NCBI GenBank assembly: GCA_013204195.1
Contig: JABMOJ010000360.1
Coordinates: 1-7,049 of the forward strand
Direction of reading: 5' to 3'
Source of the DNA: SAR86 cluster bacterium
Lineage (GTDB): Bacteria > Pseudomonadota > Gammaproteobacteria > Pseudomonadales > Azotimanducaceae
Length of the DNA stretch: 7,049 nt
Shown: positions 4,467 through 7,049 of the stretch, one piece after another
Numbering within the stretch: position 1 is the first letter of the stretch
How the letters are laid out: each line of letters begins with the position of its first letter
The notes under the pieces: model-generated
The model's database searches: none
Told to the model about the DNA's origin: nothing
The model's input: only the letters and a program-made list of their open reading frames with translations
Position numbers and translations under genes: made by a program

Positions 4467-6694
4467 GAGCCTCGCACCTCCCTGAGTCGGTTGGCATTGA
4501 AAACGACTAACAATGAGCTCAAAGACATACCCAGAGCCGCCATCCATGGCTGCAGCAACCCGGCCACCGCCAGCGGAATCACGCACAGATTGTAGGCTAT
4601 GGCCCAGCCTACATTCTGTCGAATAATCCGCCTGACCTGCTTCGAAAACCTAAGAAGTACGGGCAAAGAACTCAAAGAATTCGTCAATAGGGTCGCATCC
4701 GCGGCTTCTTGCACAACCACATCTGCCGGACTGATAGCAATAGAAGTGTGTGCGCTGGCCATGGCCGCCGCATCATTGATGCCATCGCCTACCATCAGCA
4801 GGCGCGCGCCCAATGCTTGGCGCCGCTGGACATCTGCAACCTTGGCAGCAGGCGCTACATCTGTCGTGATATCTGTAATTCCCAGCAATACAGCAATTCG
4901 CCGCCCCTCTGCGGCGGCGTCTCCTGAGAGCAACCCTACCGAATAACCCTGCTTCAGTAGCCCGGCAACCACATCCACGGCGTCAGGTCGCGGCTCATCA
5001 ATCAGTTGCAACCATGCCAGCGGCGCTTCTGCCGCCAGTAATATCCACATCCCCGCGGCAGGCGGTGGAGGCATTGGCCTGCCCGCCGCGAAATTGGGCT
5101 TACCTAAACGATAGTACTGACCGTCGACGTGACCGCTCACCCCTTCGCCGGCACTAACGTGAATATTCTCTGCCACGAGGCTCGCACCACCAACAAATGC
5201 CTTAGCGATGGGGTGCAGGGTACCTCGCTCAAGGGCCGCGGCAATATCTACGGCCTGATTCCGATTCATGCCAGGCACTAACAACTCCACCGCGCCGAGT
5301 TGCAGCGCACCGGTGGTCAGGGTACCTGTTTTGTCGAAAACGATGCCGTCTATTGCCGCCAGGCGCTCAAGAAATCCACCATTGCGGATTACAACGCCGT
5401 AATTTCGCAAGGCCGCGATCGCGACGGTATAAGCGACGGGCGTCGCCAGCGACAAAGCACATGGGCACGAAACCACAAGTACCGCCAGTGCAATACTGAA
5501 CCATTGGTCGGAGCCTGCGCTCAACCAAAACAAGGCACTTGCCATTGTCACCAACAAAATAAAGCCCACGAAGTAGCCTGCTATTTGATCAGCCAGCAGA
5601 GAAAATCGGGGTTTGTAGAGACTCGACTCTCGGAACAACACTGAGATCCGAGTCAGAACAAAATCTTCATAGGCTGTCGTGCATTCAATCTGTAACTCGC
5701 CATCCACCAGGCGAGAACCGGCCAACACTAGACTGCTGACCACCTTGCTAACGGGCACGCTTTCACCGGTAAAAGCCGCTTCATTTACGCTCGCCTGGCC
5801 ACCGACAACAATGCCATCCACGGGAATAACCTGATCTGCACCAATCTTGACTCTGGCTCCCACCGGCACAGCCTTGACGGATACATAGGGCCCAGGCTCA
5901 CCTGCCACCAGAAGCTGCACCGCCGCGGGCAAGAGATGATCGTTGAGGTTCTGGCTCAGCTGATATTTCTGCCGCGAGCCCAGCTCCACATAGCGACCGA
6001 TAAGCAACAAGAAAGCGAACATACAGACCGAGTCGAAATACACAACGTCGGCATGTAAAATCGTGTTAACCAGACTTAAACCATAGGCCGCCAGAATCGC
6101 CAGAGAAATCGGGATATCCATACCTAGATGACGATTGCGCAGATCACGGAGTGCGCCCTGATGAAACGGCATTGCACTGTACAGGGCAATGGGCGTTGCG
6201 ACAGCCAGGCTCGCCCAGCGCATCAGTCCCTCATAGGCAGGTTCAATACCGCCCGACCCAGCTAAATAACTGGCCAAAGCGAACATCATCACCTGCATCA
6301 TACCAATACCCGCAACACCCAACCGCGCCAACATCGATTTACGTTCTTGCTGCAACGCCGCCTGCGCCAGATTCAGGCGATCAGGCAACACCGTATAACC
6401 CAGTCCTTCAATAGCATCAACGAAGTCAAAGGCATCGCCGGCGGTGAAATCCACAACAACCCGCTTGTCGGCAAGATTAGTCGCCACCCGAGTGACGTCA
6501 GGCATGCCACTCAAAAGCCGCTCGATGGCGAGAGAACAAGCGGCACAACGAATATCCGGAACTCGAACTGACAGTTGTGTCGAGGCATTACGACTTGAAA
6601 TACTTTCCGCAAAATCGAGGCGCCGGGCAGCTAAATTCGGATCTGGCAGCGGCTGCCGAGTCGTCGTCATGGGGTTCTCGGCCACGTGTATCAT
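4457..6694 (-). CDS. ccoI: Copper-exporting P1B-type ATPase CcoI (FixI)
   Basis: CcoI moves Cu(I) across the inner membrane to supply the copper site of cbb3 oxidase. The 745 residues show one N-terminal heavy-metal domain (about 41-104) with Cys50-AA-Cys53, then eight predicted membrane helices. Motifs in order are MDIP (192-195) before a membrane helix, TGES (309-312) in the actuator domain, CPC (410-412) in the sixth helix, DKTGT (454-458) with the phosphorylated Asp454, HP (494-495) in the nucleotide domain, GDGIND (636-641), YN (701-702) in helix 7 and MSLSS (723-727) in helix 8. CPC with YN and MxxSS marks Cu(I) specificity. Many gammaproteobacterial CcoI proteins carry a Cys-rich domain ahead of the heavy-metal domain. 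Here residues 1-49 contain no Cys, so it is absent, as in rhizobial FixI. The ATG at 6694 overlaps the ccoH stop as ATGA, favouring this start by coupling. Met9 (6670) is an alternative. It overlaps ccoS by 10 nt. Confidence 0.96.
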   Translation of the reverse strand: MIHVAENPMTTTRQPLPDPNLAARRLDFAESISSRNASTQLSVRVPDIRCAACSLAIERLLSGMPDVTRVATNLADKRVVVDFTAGDAFDFVDAIEGLGYTVLPDRLNLAQAALQQERKSMLARLGVAGIGMMQVMMFALASYLAGSGGIEPAYEGLMRWASLAVATPIALYSAMPFHQGALRDLRNRHLGMDIPISLAILAAYGLSLVNTILHADVVYFDSVCMFAFLLLIGRYVELGSRQKYQLSQNLNDHLLPAAVQLLVAGEPGPYVSVKAVPVGARVKIGADQVIPVDGIVVGGQASVNEAAFTGESVPVSKVVSSLVLAGSRLVDGELQIECTTAYEDFVLTRISVLFRESSLYKPRFSLLADQIAGYFVGFILLVTMASALFWLSAGSDQWFSIALAVLVVSCPCALSLATPVAYTVAIAALRNYGVVIRNGGFLERLAAIDGIVFDKTGTLTTGALQLGAVELLVPGMNRNQAVDIAAALERGTLHPIAKAFVGGASLVAENIHVSAGEGVSGHVDGQYYRLGKPNFAAGRPMPPPPAAGMWILLAAEAPLAWLQLIDEPRPDAVDVVAGLLKQGYSVGLLSGDAAAEGRRIAVLLGITDITTDVAPAAKVADVQRRQALGARLLMVGDGINDAAAMASAHTSIAISPADVVVQEAADATLLTNSLSSLPVLLRFSKQVRRIIRQNVGWAIAYNLCVIPLAVAGLLQPWMAALGMSLSSLLVVFNANRLREVRGSWK
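4475..4482 (-). promoter_or_regulatory. Ribosome-binding site of ccoS, inside the 3' end of ccoI
   Basis: Read on the - strand this is GGGAGGTG, ending 8 nt before the ATG at 4466. It lies within the last codons of ccoI and decides the ccoS start against the longer open frame reaching to 4586. Confidence 0.7.
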
Positions 6695-7049
6695 CGGCTA
6701 TGTAGCACTAGCTGTCGGACAGGCGTCTTAATACGCTCGCGCAATCGCCAATGGTCGTCAGCGCCACTGAGTTGCAAATACCAAACACCCTGCATGCTGA
6801 GAGGCACCTCTATACCCTCGCTAATCGCCGTGTAGATCAACGTGTTTGATTCGGGCGCGTCCGGTTCAGGATACAGTAGCCATTTTTGATCCAGCGCCTG
6901 GTTGGTAACATGAAATAGCTCAAGGACCACGACGCTGTCGGTGACACCTTGAACGGCAAACTGAATTTGCTCGGCGTCAACCTTGAGCAGGACCGCCTCG
7001 ACGTTCAATGCTTGTGCCGCCGCATCCATCGCCAGCGACTGATTGATTG
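6691..7049 (-). CDS. ccoH: cbb3 oxidase assembly protein CcoH (FixH), C-terminal part
   Basis: CcoH is a small single-helix membrane protein that binds the cbb3 subunits and helps assemble them. Only its periplasmic C-terminal part is in the window, about 118 codons. The gene continues past the right edge: the frame is open to position 7049 and reads INQSLA just before Met (codon 7027-7029). That matches the INxxLA segment that follows the membrane helix in FixH proteins, so the ATG at 7029 is an internal Met and not the start. The rest is an immunoglobulin-like beta domain, with GVWYLQLSGADDHWRLRERI near its end (its Trp pair and the W-R-L pattern are typical). The stop overlaps the ccoI start as ATGA (6691-6694), evidence for one operon with coupled translation. 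Confidence 0.9.
   Translation of the reverse strand, partial: INQSLAMDAAAQALNVEAVLLKVDAEQIQFAVQGVTDSVVVLELFHVTNQALDQKWLLYPEPDAPESNTLIYTAISEGIEVPLSMQGVWYLQLSGADDHWRLRERIKTPVRQLVLHSR

Noticed and set aside
4467..4586. Longer ccoS start at 4586
   Set aside because: The extra 40 residues fall inside ccoI coding sequence, do not resemble CcoS, and a good ribosome-binding site precedes 4466.
4599..4946. Open + strand frame of 115 codons opposite ccoI
   Set aside because: It lies wholly antisense to the strongly conserved ATPase, has no motif, and starts within sequence constrained by ccoI.
5300..5644. Open + strand frame of 114 codons opposite the middle of ccoI
   Set aside because: It is antisense to the phosphorylation-site and CPC regions of ccoI, and its sequence looks like a random translation.

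Overview
This window looks like chromosomal DNA from an aerobic or microaerobic gammaproteobacterium, possibly from the marine groups related to Spongiibacteraceae or Halieaceae. The evidence is the gammaproteobacterial-type ccoH-ccoI-ccoS order, a close relative of the enterobacterial inner-membrane protein YohC, and an acyl-CoA dehydrogenase next to a double-hotdog protein. The taxonomic placement is inference from protein style and moderate GC; there is no marker RNA gene.

Layout, left to right. Positions 1 to about 776 hold no convincing gene. They contain a strong hairpin (183-218) and a more AT-rich stretch with three separate short tandem arrays: 14-nt units, 6-nt units and 11-nt units. 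Next come two small palindromes and an unrecognised protein of about 117 residues (825-1178) with a faint receiver-like pattern. Two lipid-related genes follow on the + strand: a 268-residue hotdog or thioesterase-like protein (1368-2174) and a 397-residue acyl-CoA dehydrogenase (2288-3481). A perfect 11-bp hairpin (3496-3525) separates these from a convergent block.

The right half (3615-7049) is read on the - strand as one tightly packed unit: ccoH (running off the window edge), ccoI, ccoS and a YohC/Yip1-like membrane protein. ccoH and ccoI overlap by 4 nt, ccoI and ccoS overlap by 10 nt, and ccoS and the Yip1 gene are 24 nt apart. CcoI is the copper-exporting P-type ATPase that supplies copper for cbb3 cytochrome oxidase. 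CcoH and CcoS are membrane assembly factors for the same oxidase. The structural genes ccoNOQP and ccoG would be expected beyond the right edge.

I do not see a clear undescribed system. The points most worth a second look are the YohC-like gene attached to the cbb3 assembly operon, the lack of the usual N-terminal Cys-rich domain in CcoI, the cluster of unrelated tandem arrays, and the small orphan receiver-like protein with palindromes at its start.
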